From assembly GCF_900113225.1 (NCBI RefSeq), contig NZ_FOZE01000002.1:1-64000 (forward strand): a DNA stretch of 64,000 bases, read 5' to 3'. Shown here piece by piece: positions 28,320 through 37,508 of the stretch. Under the pieces are notes generated by a model. The model made no database searches and was not told the origin of the DNA. It worked only from the letters and a program-made list of their open reading frames with translations. Made by a program: the position numbers and the translations under genes. Position 1 is the first letter of the stretch. Each line of letters starts with the position of its first letter. This stretch comes from Mitsuaria sp. PDC51. GTDB lineage: Bacteria > Pseudomonadota > Gammaproteobacteria > Burkholderiales > Burkholderiaceae_C.

Positions 28320-28416
28320 GATAGGGGGCTGCTGCTATCGACGGGGTTGAATTCCCCAATGCAGCCTATTGCCAATCCCTATTGAGCCAAACTATCAAAA
28401 CAGCTTTATGCGATAG
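28320..28416 (-). promoter_or_regulatory. ahpC upstream region with repeated CTAT/ATAG elements
   Basis: CTAT occurs at 28366, 28379 and 28392, exactly 13 bp apart. GATAG-N10-CTATC is at 28320-28339, and a further GATAG is at 28412-28416. OxyR sites use ATAG/CTAT blocks but with an 11-bp period, so this is at best a variant. No convincing -10 was found. The gap 28279-28480 contains no gene. Confidence 0.35.
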
Positions 28417-28480
28417 CAAAAGCGTCACACGGCAGTCACGCGGCAGTGGCCGCGTCTGCCGATCCTGTCGACCGATTGGC

Positions 28481-29743
28481 TTACAGCGCCTCGAGCGCCA
28501 GCAGTTCCTCCACCGTCTGGCGGCGGCGGATCAGGCGGTCGGAGTCGCCGTCCACCAGCACCTCGGCGATCAGCGGCCGGCTGTTGTAGTTGCTGGACAT
28601 CGACGCGCCGTACGCGCCGGTGTCGTGGATGACCAGCAGGTCGCCGACCTGCGCTTGCGGCAATTCCCGCGCCAGCACCACCCCGCCCTCGGCCTGGGTG
28701 AAGACGTCACCCGACTCGCACAGCGGTCCGGCGACGACCGTCGGTCGCACCGGCCGCTCCTGGCCATCCGCGGCAAGCAGGCTCATCGCGTGGTAGCTGC
28801 CGTACATCGCCGGGCGCATCAGTTCATTGAAGCCGGCATCCACCAGCAGGAAGTGCTGGCGGCCCTGGGCCTTCACGGCGCGCACTTCGGCGAGCAGCAC
28901 CCCCGATTCGGCGACCAGGTAGCGGCCCGGTTCCAGTTCGAGCGCCAGGCGATGGCCGATGACGCTTTCGGCTTCCTTGCGGGCGGCATCCCAGAGGCTG
29001 AAGTAATGGGCGGTATCGATCGGCTCGCCACCCGCCTGATAGGGGATGGAAAGCCCGCCTCCGGCGGAGATCGCCTGCAGGTCCTGGCCGGCGCCCTGGA
29101 CGACCCGCACCAGCTCGACCATGGCGCCGCACACGCGGCCCAGATGCGCGTAGTCCACACCGGAGCCGATGTGCATGTGCAGCCCGATCAGCGTGAGCCC
29201 GCGCCGCGCGATGACGGCCAGTGCGTCGCCTAGCTGCTCATGCCAGATGCCGTGCTTGCTGTGCTCGCCGCCGGTGTTGGTCTTGTTGCTGTGGCCATGG
29301 CCGAAGCCCGGATTCAGGCGAAGCCACACCGGGTGACCGGGCGAGGCTTCGCCAAGCTGCTCCAGCATGTCGATCGAACCGGCATTGACCGGGACGCGAT
29401 GCGCCACGACGGTCGCGAGCGTCTCGCGGTCGAGCAGGTCGGCGGTGAACACGATGTCGGAGTGGACCGCGTCCGCGCCGGTGCCCACGGTGTAGCCGGC
29501 GGCCAGCGCGCGCAGCACCTCGCCGCGCGACACCGAATCCACCTTCACGCCCTGCTCCCGCATCAACCGCAGGATGTGGGTGTTGGAACAGGCCTTCTGC
29601 GCGAAGCGGACGGTGTCGAAGCCCTTCAGCGCGGCGATGCGCTCACGGATGACCGCCGCGTCGTACACCCAAAGCGGCGTGCCATGGCGGGCGGCGAGCG
29701 CGCGCAGCTGTTGTTCGCGGGCGGGGGTGAGGACTTGCGGCAT
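28481..29743 (-). CDS. lysA: Diaminopimelate decarboxylase
   Basis: PLP enzyme making L-lysine from meso-diaminopimelate, the last step of lysine synthesis. The 420-residue protein is of fold type III. The PLP Lys is in VRFAQKACSN, and further motifs are HMHIGSGVD, SAGGGLSIPY, ELEPGRYLVA, CESGDVF and DTGAYGASM. The start at 29743 (MPQVLTPARE) has GGAA 8 nt upstream. It is divergent from a LysR-type regulator, the arrangement known for lysA/lysR in E. coli. The sequence is closer to the E. coli-type LysA than to the lppL-lysA version usual elsewhere in betaproteobacteria. Confidence 0.93.
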   Translation of the reverse strand: MPQVLTPAREQQLRALAARHGTPLWVYDAAVIRERIAALKGFDTVRFAQKACSNTHILRLMREQGVKVDSVSRGEVLRALAAGYTVGTGADAVHSDIVFTADLLDRETLATVVAHRVPVNAGSIDMLEQLGEASPGHPVWLRLNPGFGHGHSNKTNTGGEHSKHGIWHEQLGDALAVIARRGLTLIGLHMHIGSGVDYAHLGRVCGAMVELVRVVQGAGQDLQAISAGGGLSIPYQAGGEPIDTAHYFSLWDAARKEAESVIGHRLALELEPGRYLVAESGVLLAEVRAVKAQGRQHFLLVDAGFNELMRPAMYGSYHAMSLLAADGQERPVRPTVVAGPLCESGDVFTQAEGGVVLARELPQAQVGDLLVIHDTGAYGASMSSNYNSRPLIAEVLVDGDSDRLIRRRQTVEELLALEAL

Positions 29744-29839
29744 CTCGACGTTCCTTTGGGGGATGTATTCAGGTTGCCGCAAGCATCGTCGCCTCGGATC
29801 ATTCAATCAAATGCTTTGTTTTCCTTGGTGGATTCATTG

Positions 29840-29857
29840 CTGATATGGACTGATATG
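29840..29857 (+). promoter_or_regulatory. Direct repeat in the lysA-lysR intergenic region
   Basis: CTGATATG occurs twice, 10 bp apart (29840-29847 and 29850-29857), just upstream of the lysR start. The 122-bp divergent region is A/T-richer than its surroundings. LysR-type regulators bind such regions to control the divergent gene and themselves. That this repeat is the binding site is inference. Confidence 0.35.
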
Positions 29858-29865
29858 CTGGGCCG

Positions 29866-30804
29866 ATGCCGCTCCCGATCACGCATCGCCATATCGAAGT
29901 CTTCCGCGCCGTCATGACCGCCGGCAGCGTCACGGGCGCGGCGCAACTGCTCTTCACCTCCCAACCCACGGTGAGCCGCGACCTGGCGCGCATGGAGTCG
30001 CTGCTGGGTTACGTCCTCTTCCACCGCGCGCCCGGCCGACTGCGGCCCACCGCGCGAGCGATGGCGCTGTTCGACGAAGTCCAGCGCGCCTATCAGGGCC
30101 TGGACCAGGTGGTGGCGCGCGCGCAGGCGCTGGGACGGGCCGAGGACGAACGGCTGCAGGTGCTGACGCTCCCGGCGCTGGCGCATGCGCTGCTGCCCGC
30201 CGCGAGCGCCGACTGGGCGGGTCGCCATCCGCAGGCCGGCTTGACGCTGACGCCGCAGGAGTCCCCGCTGCTCGAGGAATGGATGGCGGCGCAGCGCTTC
30301 GACATCGGCCTGAGCGAGGTCTCAGCGACCGTGCCCGGCACGCGCAGCGAGACGCTGGCGGAACTCGACGAGGTCTGCGTGCTGCCGGCGGGCCATCGCC
30401 TGCTCGAACGCGCCGTGCTGACGCCGCGGGACTTCGACGGCGAGCGCTTCGTCAGCCTGTCGTCGGAGGATCCCTATCGCCGCCAGTTCGACGCGATCTT
30501 CGCGGCCGCCGGCGTCCAGCGCCGGCTGCAACTGGAGACGCACAGCGCGATCGCCGTCTGCGCGCTGGTCCAGGAGAACCTGGGGATCGCGCTCGTGAAT
30601 CCGTTGACGGCGCGCGCCTGCGCCGGACCGGGACTGCATATCCGACCGCTGTCGGTGTCGGTGCCCTTCCGCATCCAGGCCCTGTGGGCGCTGCACCGTC
30701 CCGGCCACGCGCTGGCGCAGGATTTCATCGACGCGGTGAAGCGCGCCCTCGCGCCCGCCATCGCCGCGCAGGCCGCGGACGGCGCCAAACGACAACGGCG
30801 CTGA
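29866..30804 (+). CDS. lysR: LysR-type regulator, probable activator of lysA
   Basis: A 312-residue LTTR. The N-terminal winged helix-turn-helix (residues about 6-65) reads HIEVFRAVMTAGSVTGAAQL then SQPTVSRDLARME. An effector-binding domain (about 90-300) follows. Divergent placement to lysA strongly suggests it is the LysR that activates lysA in response to diaminopimelate, as in E. coli. The gene ends within a perfect hairpin. Confidence 0.88.
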   Translation: MPLPITHRHIEVFRAVMTAGSVTGAAQLLFTSQPTVSRDLARMESLLGYVLFHRAPGRLRPTARAMALFDEVQRAYQGLDQVVARAQALGRAEDERLQVLTLPALAHALLPAASADWAGRHPQAGLTLTPQESPLLEEWMAAQRFDIGLSEVSATVPGTRSETLAELDEVCVLPAGHRLLERAVLTPRDFDGERFVSLSSEDPYRRQFDAIFAAAGVQRRLQLETHSAIAVCALVQENLGIALVNPLTARACAGPGLHIRPLSVSVPFRIQALWALHRPGHALAQDFIDAVKRALAPAIAAQAADGAKRQRR

Positions 30805-30823
30805 CCGCGAGGCCAGCGCCGTT
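30794..30823. terminator. Bidirectional terminator between lysR and dxs
   Basis: A perfect 10-bp stem, AACGGCGCTG with its complement, and a 10-nt loop overlap the lysR stop codon and lie 65 bp beyond the dxs stop. The T runs are short, so termination may be only partial. Confidence 0.6.
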
Positions 30824-30887
30824 CAGGGGGATGGGTTCGACATGGTCAGCCGGTCCACTCGAAGGACCGGGCGGCCTCAGCGGCGGA

Positions 30888-32846
30888 TCACTGATTGGCG
30901 ACGGACCGCAGCACCGGCGCGGCGGCCGGCACCGACAGGAAACGCGCGCGGATCGCCTGCTCGATGCCCGCCGCGTCGAGGCCGCACTGGGCCATCAGCT
31001 TGCCGGGCTCGCCGTGCTCCACGTACTCGTCGGGCAGGCCCAGCTGCAGCACCGGCACCGCCAGGCCTTCCGCCTGCAGCGCTTCCAGCACCGCGCTGCC
31101 GGCACCGCCCATGACGCAACCGTCCTCGACGGTCACCAGGGCATCGTGCGTGCGGGCCAGTTCCTTGACGAGCTGGACGTCCAGCGGCTTCACGAAGCGC
31201 ATGTTGGCGACGCTCGCGTCCAGCGCCTCGGCCGCCTTCAGCGCCGGGTGCAGCAGCGTGCCGAAAGCCAGGATCGCCACGCGCGGCGCGGCGCGGCCGG
31301 CGGTCTGCGGCAGCGACGACTGACGACGCATCTCGCCCTTGCCCCAGGGCAAGGCGACCATGTCCTTCTTGATCTCGGCGCCGATGCCGGCACCGCGCGG
31401 GTAGCGGACCGTCACCGGGCCGTCGTGCAGGTGACCGGTGTACAAGGCCTGGCGGCACTCGTTCTCATCCGACGGCGTGATCACGCTCATGTTCGGAATG
31501 CAGCGCGTGAAGGCGATGTCGTAGTTGCCGGCATGCGTCGCGCCGTCGGCGCCGACCAGGCCAGCGCGGTCGAGCGCGAACAGCACCGGCAGGTTCTGCA
31601 GCGCCACGTCGTGGACCAGTTGGTCGTAGCCGCGCTGCAGGAAGGTCGAGTAGATCGCCACCACCGGCCGCAGGCCCTCACAGGCCAGGCCACCGGCGAA
31701 GGTGATCGCGTGCTGCTCGGCGATGCCGACGTCGTAGTAGCGCGTCGGGAAGCGCTTGTGGAACTCGACCATGCCCGAGCCCTCGCGCATCGCCGGCGTG
31801 ATGCCGACCAGCGTCGGATCGGCCTCGGCCATGTCGCAGAGCCAGTCGCCGAAGACCTGGGTGAAGGTCTTCTTCGCCGGCGTGGTGGACGGCTTGATGC
31901 CTTCGGCCGGGTTGAAGGGCGTGGGGCCGTGGTACTTGACCGGGTCGGCCTCGGCCAGCTTGTAGCCCTGGCCCTTGCGCGTGACCAGGTGCAGGAATTG
32001 CGGGCCCTTCTTGTCGCGCAGGTTCTCCAGCGTGGGGATCAGCGCGTCCAGGTCGTGGCCGTCGATCGGGCCGACGTAGTTGAAGCCGAATTCCTCGAAG
32101 ATCGTGCCGGGCACGAACATGCCCTTGGTGTGCTCCTCGAAGCGGCGCGCGAATTCATACAGCGGCGTGTGCTTGAGCACCGACTTCGCGCCTTCGCGCG
32201 CGGCGGCGTAGAACTTGCCGCTCATCAGCCGGGTGAAGTACTTGTTGAGCGCGCCCACCGGAGGGCTGATCGACATGTCGTTGTCGTTCAGGATCACCAG
32301 CACGTCGCCCAGCAGGCCGCCATGGGCGACGCCGGCGTTGTTCAGCGCCTCGAAGGCCATGCCGGCGGTCATCGCGCCGTCGCCGATGATCGCGACCACG
32401 CGGCGCGATTCACCCTTGAGCTTGGCGCCCATCGCCATGCCGTGCGCGGCCGAGATCGAGGTGCTCGAGTGCGCCGTGCCGAAGGTGTCGTACTCGCTCT
32501 CGTCGCGGCGCGGGAAACCGGAAATGCCGCCTTGCTGGCGCAGCGTGGCCATCGCGTCACGGCGGCCGGTGAGGATCTTGTGCGGATAGGTCTGGTGACC
32601 CACGTCCCACACCAGCCGGTCGCGCGGCGTGTCGTAGACGTAATGCAGCGCGATCGTCATCTCGACGGTGCCGAGGTTCGACGACAGGTGGCCGCCGGTC
32701 TTGGACACGCTGTTCAGGATGTGCGCGCGGACCTCGTCCGCCAGTTGCGGCAACTGGCTGCGCGACAGGCGCCGCAGGTCCGCGGGGCTGTCGATCGCGC
32801 CGAGCAGCGTCTGCGAAGCCGTCGCGGTGGTGGTGTTCTCGCTCAT
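30888..32846 (-). CDS. dxs: 1-deoxy-D-xylulose-5-phosphate synthase
   Basis: Thiamine-diphosphate enzyme catalysing the first step of the MEP isoprenoid pathway (pyruvate + glyceraldehyde 3-phosphate). The 652-residue protein is somewhat longer than the usual 620-640. Motifs are [13 protein letters not shown], the ThDP/Mg site [18 protein letters not shown], the catalytic Glu segment [13 protein letters not shown] and [11 protein letters not shown]. Last gene of the xseB-ispA-dxs unit, 23 bp after ispA. Confidence 0.97.
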   Translation of the reverse strand: MSENTTTATASQTLLGAIDSPADLRRLSRSQLPQLADEVRAHILNSVSKTGGHLSSNLGTVEMTIALHYVYDTPRDRLVWDVGHQTYPHKILTGRRDAMATLRQQGGISGFPRRDESEYDTFGTAHSSTSISAAHGMAMGAKLKGESRRVVAIIGDGAMTAGMAFEALNNAGVAHGGLLGDVLVILNDNDMSISPPVGALNKYFTRLMSGKFYAAAREGAKSVLKHTPLYEFARRFEEHTKGMFVPGTIFEEFGFNYVGPIDGHDLDALIPTLENLRDKKGPQFLHLVTRKGQGYKLAEADPVKYHGPTPFNPAEGIKPSTTPAKKTFTQVFGDWLCDMAEADPTLVGITPAMREGSGMVEFHKRFPTRYYDVGIAEQHAITFAGGLACEGLRPVVAIYSTFLQRGYDQLVHDVALQNLPVLFALDRAGLVGADGATHAGNYDIAFTRCIPNMSVITPSDENECRQALYTGHLHDGPVTVRYPRGAGIGAEIKKDMVALPWGKGEMRRQSSLPQTAGRAAPRVAILAFGTLLHPALKAAEALDASVANMRFVKPLDVQLVKELARTHDALVTVEDGCVMGGAGSAVLEALQAEGLAVPVLQLGLPDEYVEHGEPGKLMAQCGLDAAGIEQAIRARFLSVPAAAPVLRSVANQ

Positions 32847-32869
32847 GGCCTGGCCTCTCTCTCGCCGGT

Positions 32870-33757
32870 TCAGTTGTCGCGCTCGACCACCTTGTCAGCC
32901 AGCAGGCTGAGCCAGGCGGTGTCGGCCAGGCCGCTGGCGGCGAGGGCCTGATGGGCCTCGTCGCGCAGGCGCAGCGCGTAGGCGCGGGCGGGCTCCAGGC
33001 CCAGCACGCTGACGTAGGTCGGCTTGTTGTTGTCCTGATCCTTGCCGGCGGTCTTGCCGAGCACGTCGCTGTCCTGGGTGACGTCCAGGATGTCGTCGAC
33101 CACCTGGAAGGCCAGGCCGATCGCGGCGCCGTAGCGGCTCAGCGCCTCCCAGGCGGCGGGGGGCAGGTCGCCGCTCGCCGCGCCCATCAGGACGCTGGCC
33201 TGCAGCAGGACGCCGGTCTTGCGCCGGTGCATGTCGCGCAGCGCGGCCTCGTCCAGCGGCTTGCCGATGCTGGCCAGGTCGATCGCCTGGCCGCCGGCCA
33301 TGCCGTCATAGCCGCTGGCGCGCGCCAGCAGGCGGCAGAGCTTGGCCTGCAGCGCGGGCGGGAGGCCCTCGTCCGGCGTCAGCACGTCGAAGGCCAGCGC
33401 CTGCATCGCGTCGCCGGCCAGCATGGCCTGCGCCTCGCCGTACTGCACGTGCAGCGTCGGCTTGCCGCGGCGCAGCACGTCGTTGTCCATGCAGGGCATG
33501 TCGTCGTGCGCCAGCGAATAGGCATGGATCAGTTCCACCGCGCAGGCCGCGCGCAACGCCGCCTCGCGCTGCCCGCCGACGGCTTCCGCCGCGGCCAGCA
33601 CCAGCAGCGGACGCAGGCGCTTGCCGGCGCCCAGCACCGCGTAGCGCATGGCCTCACCGAGGCCGGCCGGGGCGCCCGCGGGCACCCAGGCCTCCAGCGC
33701 CTGCTCGACTTCCTCAAGCGACTGCTTCACCCAACGTTCGAAGACACCGGCATCCAA
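32870..33757 (-). CDS. ispA: Farnesyl diphosphate synthase (short-chain polyprenyl synthetase)
   Basis: Condenses IPP with DMAPP/GPP to make farnesyl diphosphate. The 295-residue protein has the first Asp-rich motif DDMPCMDND (about residues 85-93) and the second, DDILD (about 225). The start must be a TTG at 33757. It follows the xseB TAA directly, in the same frame, with GGGGAGAAGAG as a strong ribosome site; no ATG is available in frame before conserved sequence. The set xseB-ispA-dxs is a common operon in proteobacteria. Confidence 0.95.
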   Translation of the reverse strand: MDAGVFERWVKQSLEEVEQALEAWVPAGAPAGLGEAMRYAVLGAGKRLRPLLVLAAAEAVGGQREAALRAACAVELIHAYSLAHDDMPCMDNDVLRRGKPTLHVQYGEAQAMLAGDAMQALAFDVLTPDEGLPPALQAKLCRLLARASGYDGMAGGQAIDLASIGKPLDEAALRDMHRRKTGVLLQASVLMGAASGDLPPAAWEALSRYGAAIGLAFQVVDDILDVTQDSDVLGKTAGKDQDNNKPTYVSVLGLEPARAYALRLRDEAHQALAASGLADTAWLSLLADKVVERDN

Positions 33758-34018
33758 TTACTCTTCTCCCCAAGCCTGCGCGCCGCCACCTTCGATGACC
33801 TGTACTTGTTGTTCGACGGCCTGGAGCCGCGCGCGGCAGTAGTTGAGCAATGCGGCCCCCCGCTGGTAACTGGCCAGTAACTGGTCCAGCGGCAGTTGAC
33901 CGGCCTCCATGGCCTGCACCAGACGTTCCAACTCCTCGACCGCCAATTCATAACTGGCGGGCTCCTGCTCCTGGGACGTGGGCGGCGCCGACTTGGCGCT
34001 GGCGGAAGGCTTGCTCAT
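33758..34018 (-). CDS. xseB: Exodeoxyribonuclease VII small subunit
   Basis: Small helical subunit of ExoVII, which degrades single-stranded DNA with the XseA subunit encoded elsewhere. The 86-residue protein has the core SYELAVEELERLVQAMEAG followed by LDQLLASYQRGAALLNYCR, the XseB pattern. First gene of the operon with ispA and dxs. Its stop codon TAA directly touches the ispA TTG start. Confidence 0.93.
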   Translation of the reverse strand: MSKPSASAKSAPPTSQEQEPASYELAVEELERLVQAMEAGQLPLDQLLASYQRGAALLNYCRARLQAVEQQVQVIEGGGAQAWGEE

Positions 34019-34038
34019 TTCAAAACGCGAAAAGGCCG

Positions 34039-34044
34039 ATTGTA
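34039..34044 (-). promoter_or_regulatory. -10 element of the xseB-ispA-dxs operon
   Basis: TACAAT on the minus strand, preceded by TGCT, lies 20 bp before the xseB ATG. The -35 position has no good match. Transcription would start about 13 nt before the ATG. Confidence 0.5.
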
Positions 34045-34408
34045 AGCACCGGCACTCCCCCGCCTGGGGTCCGACTGTCGGGGGATGTGAATCGAGCGCC
34101 ACAGGCGTCAGCGGGTGTTTCCGGGTGACGGACCGCTTCGTCGGCCTCCTGCCTCCCCCTGAAGGGGCGGTCCGGGTACAATCACCGGTTCCTTTGCCTG
34201 CTCCGTTGTCCCCCAAAGGGCCCGGCAGTCATCGGGGCGACTTCCCGGCCGGGGCCCCAACCGCGTTCGCTCGCGGCGCCGCGCGGCCATCGCCCCCGAG
34301 CTCCGGCAGCGTCCGGCGTTGTTTCACTCAGTCCCACATGCCGGCCCGTCCAATCTGGGGGGCGGCCGGTCACGGTTGACATTGGTGTCTTGGAGACCCT
34401 CTTGGATC
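34045..34408. other. Gene-free divergent region between xseB and the Rieske oxygenase
   Basis: No coding sequence was recognised. On the plus strand a GGTACAATC -10-like element (34177-34182) lies 227 bp before the oxygenase start. If used, it gives a leader of about 220 nt containing CCTTTG...CAAAGG and GC-rich stems. No known riboswitch class was recognised in that leader. Confidence 0.4.
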
Positions 34409-35527
34409 ATGTCCGACCTGAGCATCCCTCTCAGCCCGCTTGAACGCAGCACGGCCCCCAGCCACCTCCAGCTGCCTGTCACCTCCTACTTCGACGAGGA
34501 CCTGTTCCGCCGCGAACAGGAACTGATCTTCCAGCACGGTCCCCGCTACCTCGGCCATGCGCTGGCCGTGCCCGAGGTCGGCGACTACTACGCCCTGCCG
34601 CAGGAAGGCGAAGGTCGGGCGATCGTGCGCGGCCCGCAGGGCCTGGAGCTGATCTCCAACGTCTGCCGCCACCGCCAGGCGGTGATGCTGCGGGGCCGCG
34701 GCAACACGCGCAGCCACATCGTCTGCCCGCTGCACCGCTGGACCTACGACCTCAAGGGCGAGCTCGTCGGCGCGCCCCACTTCAAGCAGGACCCCTGCCT
34801 GCACCTGAACCGCTACAAGATCCGCGAGTGGAACGGCCTGCTGTTCGAGGACAACGGCCGCGACATCGCCGCCGACCTGGCCCGGCTGGGCCCGCGCGGC
34901 GCGCTGGACTTCAGCGGCTACCAGCTCGACAAGGTCCATGTCCACGAGTGCGACTACAACTGGAAGACCTTCATCGAGGTCTACCTGGAGGACTACCACG
35001 TCGGCCCGTTCCACCCGGGGCTGGGCCAGTTCGTCGCCTGCGACGACCTGGCGTGGGAGTTCGGTCGCGACTATTCGGTGCAGACGGTCGGCGTCAACAA
35101 GGCGCTGGAAAAGCCGGGCTCCGCGGTCTACGCCAAGTGGCATGAGCAGGTGCTGGGCTTCTCGGGCGGGCAGTCGCCCGACCAGGGCGCGATCTGGCTG
35201 ACCTACTACCCCAACATCATGGTGGAGTGGTACCCCAACGTGCTGGTGGTCTCGACGCTGTTCCCCAAGGGCGCGCAGAAGACCACCAACATCGTGGAGT
35301 TCTATTACCCCGAGGAAATCGTCGCCTTCGAGCGTGACTTCGTCGAAGCCCAGCAGGCGGCCTACATGGAAACCTGTGTCGAGGACGACGAGATCGCGCT
35401 GCGCATGGACGCCGGCCGCAAGGCGCTGATGGAGCGGGGCGACAACGAGGTCGGCCCGTACCAGACGCCGATGGAGGACGGCATGAAGCACTTCCACGAG
35501 TGGTACCGGGCGCTGATGAAGCGCTGA
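34409..35527 (+). CDS. Rieske non-heme iron oxygenase, alpha-subunit type
   Basis: A 372-residue oxygenase-like protein. The N-terminal Rieske domain binds a 2Fe-2S cluster through CRHR and, 18 residues later, CPLHRW (about residues 83-105). The C-terminal domain carries the mononuclear iron segment EDYHVGPFHPGL. Substrate unknown; relatives act on aromatic acids or quaternary amines. No ferredoxin or reductase gene is adjacent. Placement beside xseB-ispA-dxs recurs in Burkholderiales, hinting at a housekeeping rather than catabolic role (inference). The start at 34409 fits homology. Confidence 0.85.
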   Translation: MSDLSIPLSPLERSTAPSHLQLPVTSYFDEDLFRREQELIFQHGPRYLGHALAVPEVGDYYALPQEGEGRAIVRGPQGLELISNVCRHRQAVMLRGRGNTRSHIVCPLHRWTYDLKGELVGAPHFKQDPCLHLNRYKIREWNGLLFEDNGRDIAADLARLGPRGALDFSGYQLDKVHVHECDYNWKTFIEVYLEDYHVGPFHPGLGQFVACDDLAWEFGRDYSVQTVGVNKALEKPGSAVYAKWHEQVLGFSGGQSPDQGAIWLTYYPNIMVEWYPNVLVVSTLFPKGAQKTTNIVEFYYPEEIVAFERDFVEAQQAAYMETCVEDDEIALRMDAGRKALMERGDNEVGPYQTPMEDGMKHFHEWYRALMKR

Positions 35528-35573
35528 TCCGGTCCCCGCCCCGTCCCCACCCGCATCGCCCTCCGGTGCGCAC

Positions 35574-35604
35574 AACGCCCCGCTCTTGCGGGGCGTTCGC
35601 TTTT
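35574..35604 (+). terminator. Rho-independent terminator after the Rieske gene
   Basis: A 9-bp stem, AACGCCCCG with its complement, a 6-nt loop and a following CGCTTTT. It lies 47 bp beyond the oxygenase stop, before the EamA gene on the same strand. Confidence 0.85.
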
Positions 35605-35654
35605 GCGGGTCCCCACAACAGGGCGGGCCGGCCTTCGGCGCGAGAATCCCCCGC

Positions 35655-36551
35655 ATGTCTGCACCCCTTCTGATGGTGTTGGCGACCTTGCTGTTCGCCA
35701 CCATGGGCGTCTGCGTCAAGCTGGCCTCGGCCTACTACGGCGCCGGCGAGATCGTCATGTACCGCGGCCTGGTCGGCACGCTGTTCCTGTTCGCGATGAC
35801 GCGGGTGAAGGGGCTGTCGCTGAAGACCACCGTGCCGGCGATGCACTTCTGGCGCAGCCTGTCGGGGGTGATCGCGCTGTCGCTGTGGTTCTTCGCAATC
35901 AGCAAGCTGCCGCTGGCCACCGCGATGACGCTCAACTACATGTCGTCGGTGTGGATGGCGCTGTTCCTGATCGGCGGGGCGGTGCTGATGGGCGCGGCCA
36001 AGGTCGATCCCCGGCTGATCATCACGGTGCTGCTGGGCTTCCTCGGCGTCGGCCTGGTGCTGCAGCCGGCGATGGAAGACCAGCAGGTCTGGCACGGCCT
36101 GGCGGGCCTGGCGTCCGGCATGCTGTCGGCGATGGCCTACCTGCAGGTGACGTCGCTGGGCCGCGCCGGCGAGCCCGAGTACCGCATCGTCTTCTACTTC
36201 TCGATGGGCGGCGTGGTCGCCGGCGCGCTGACGACCATCGCCTCGCACGGCGGCTGGCATGGCCACACCTGGACCGGCGCGGCACTGCTGCTGGCCGTCG
36301 GCGTGCTGGCCACGGCGGCCCAACTGCTGATGACGCGCGCCTACGGCACCGGCAAGCCGCTGGTGAACGCGTCGCTCCAATACCTGGGCATCGTGTTCTC
36401 GGCGTTGTATGGTGTGCTCCTTTTCGGCGACCGGCTGGGCCTGGCCTCCTGGATCGGCATCCTGCTGATCGTGGGCGCGGGCCTGGGGGCGACGCTGTTG
36501 CGCGCCCGGAACACCCCCAAGGACGCCCAGCACTCGGTCCAGGAATCCTGA
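35655..36551 (+). CDS. EamA-family (DMT) permease
   Basis: A ten-helix membrane protein of 298 residues with two EamA repeats (about residues 1-130 and 145-285). MVLATLLFATMGVCVKLAS forms the first helix, and QYLGIVFSALYGVLLFGDRL is the typical ninth/tenth helix region. An exporter of metabolites, substrate unknown. The sulfurtransferase gene follows after 6 bp, so they are probably co-transcribed. Confidence 0.88.
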   Translation: MSAPLLMVLATLLFATMGVCVKLASAYYGAGEIVMYRGLVGTLFLFAMTRVKGLSLKTTVPAMHFWRSLSGVIALSLWFFAISKLPLATAMTLNYMSSVWMALFLIGGAVLMGAAKVDPRLIITVLLGFLGVGLVLQPAMEDQQVWHGLAGLASGMLSAMAYLQVTSLGRAGEPEYRIVFYFSMGGVVAGALTTIASHGGWHGHTWTGAALLLAVGVLATAAQLLMTRAYGTGKPLVNASLQYLGIVFSALYGVLLFGDRLGLASWIGILLIVGAGLGATLLRARNTPKDAQHSVQES

Positions 36552-36557
36552 AGCGCC

Positions 36558-37466
36558 ATGACGACCTCCGCGACGACCCCGACCAGCTCCACAGTCTCCG
36601 CCCCCACTCCCCCCCGCCTTGATGGCCTGATCTCCGTCGGGCAGTTGCAGGCGCTGCTGGCGTCCGACGCACCGCCGCTGGTCGTCGATGTCCGCTTCGA
36701 CCTGACCGACACCTCGGCCGGCGAGCGCGCCTACGCCGCCGGCCACATTCCTGGCGCCTTCTACCTCCACCTGGACCGCGACCTCAGCGGCGCGAAGCAG
36801 GACGCCTTCGGCGTTTTCCGCGGCCGCCATCCGCTGCCGGACCGGGCCGCCTTCGCCGCCCTGCTGGGGGAACTGGGCCTGCGTTCGGGCCGAACCCTGG
36901 TGGCCTACGACGCGGCCGACGGCATGTACGGCGCGCGGGTCTGGTGGATGCTGCGCTGGCTGGGCCATGCGGACGTCGCGGTGCTGGACGGGGGCTTCGC
37001 GGCCTGGCAACAGGCGGGGGGCGCGGTGAGCACCGACCTGCCCACCGCCACGGCCGGCGCCTTCACGCCGGGCGCTCCGCTCGAGGAACCGCTCAGCGCG
37101 CAGGAGCTGCTCGGCCAGCTCGGCAAGGTCCGGCTGATCGATGCCCGTGCCGGTGAGCGCTTTCGCGGCGAAGTCGAGCCGCTCGATGCCCAGGCCGGCC
37201 ACATCCCGGGCGCGACGAACCGCTTCTTCAAGTCCAACCTGAGCGCCGACGGCCGGTTCAAGGCGCCGGCGCTGCTGCGCGAGGAGTTCGCGGCGCTGCT
37301 CGGCCCCCAAGGGGCGGACGCGACCGTGCACCAGTGCGGGTCGGGCGTGACGGCCTGCCACAACCTGCTGGCGATGCACCATGCCGGACTGTCCGGCAGC
37401 CGGCTCTATCCCGGCTCCTGGAGCGAATGGAGCGCCAACCCGCGTTTCCCGCTGGCGAAAGGCTGA
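36558..37466 (+). CDS. sseA: Sulfurtransferase (3-mercaptopyruvate/thiosulfate type)
   Basis: Two rhodanese domains in 302 residues: an inactive N-terminal one (about 20-145) and a catalytic C-terminal one (about 175-295). The active loop CGSGVTA is the form typical of 3-mercaptopyruvate sulfurtransferases (SseA), with the persulfide Cys at about residue 260. It moves sulfur from mercaptopyruvate or thiosulfate to acceptors such as thiols or cyanide. Six bp downstream of the EamA gene. Confidence 0.92.
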   Translation: MTTSATTPTSSTVSAPTPPRLDGLISVGQLQALLASDAPPLVVDVRFDLTDTSAGERAYAAGHIPGAFYLHLDRDLSGAKQDAFGVFRGRHPLPDRAAFAALLGELGLRSGRTLVAYDAADGMYGARVWWMLRWLGHADVAVLDGGFAAWQQAGGAVSTDLPTATAGAFTPGAPLEEPLSAQELLGQLGKVRLIDARAGERFRGEVEPLDAQAGHIPGATNRFFKSNLSADGRFKAPALLREEFAALLGPQGADATVHQCGSGVTACHNLLAMHHAGLSGSRLYPGSWSEWSANPRFPLAKG

Positions 37467-37479
37467 CGGACGGCCCTTA

Positions 37480-37508
37480 TTGACAACGCGCATGGTGCGA
37501 GCACCATG
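37480..37508 (+). promoter_or_regulatory. Promoter/operator candidate upstream of uspA
   Basis: A perfect -35 TTGACA (37480-37485) is followed by CATGGTGC-GA-GCACCATG (37491-37508), a perfect 8-bp inverted repeat lying where the spacer and -10 would be. This looks like a repressor site over a promoter. A second palindrome, CCCCAC-CTCG-GTGGGG (37539-37554), is in the predicted leader. Confidence 0.5.

Noticed and set aside
28320-28416. Canonical OxyR box upstream of ahpC
   Set aside because: The ATAG/CTAT blocks are spaced 13 or 10 bp, not the ATAG-N7-CTAT series, so only an uncertain regulatory region is reported.
34045-34408. A 6S RNA or riboswitch in the xseB/Rieske intergenic region
   Set aside because: Some complementary blocks exist, but no known class signature could be matched by eye and zapA, the usual 6S neighbour, is absent.
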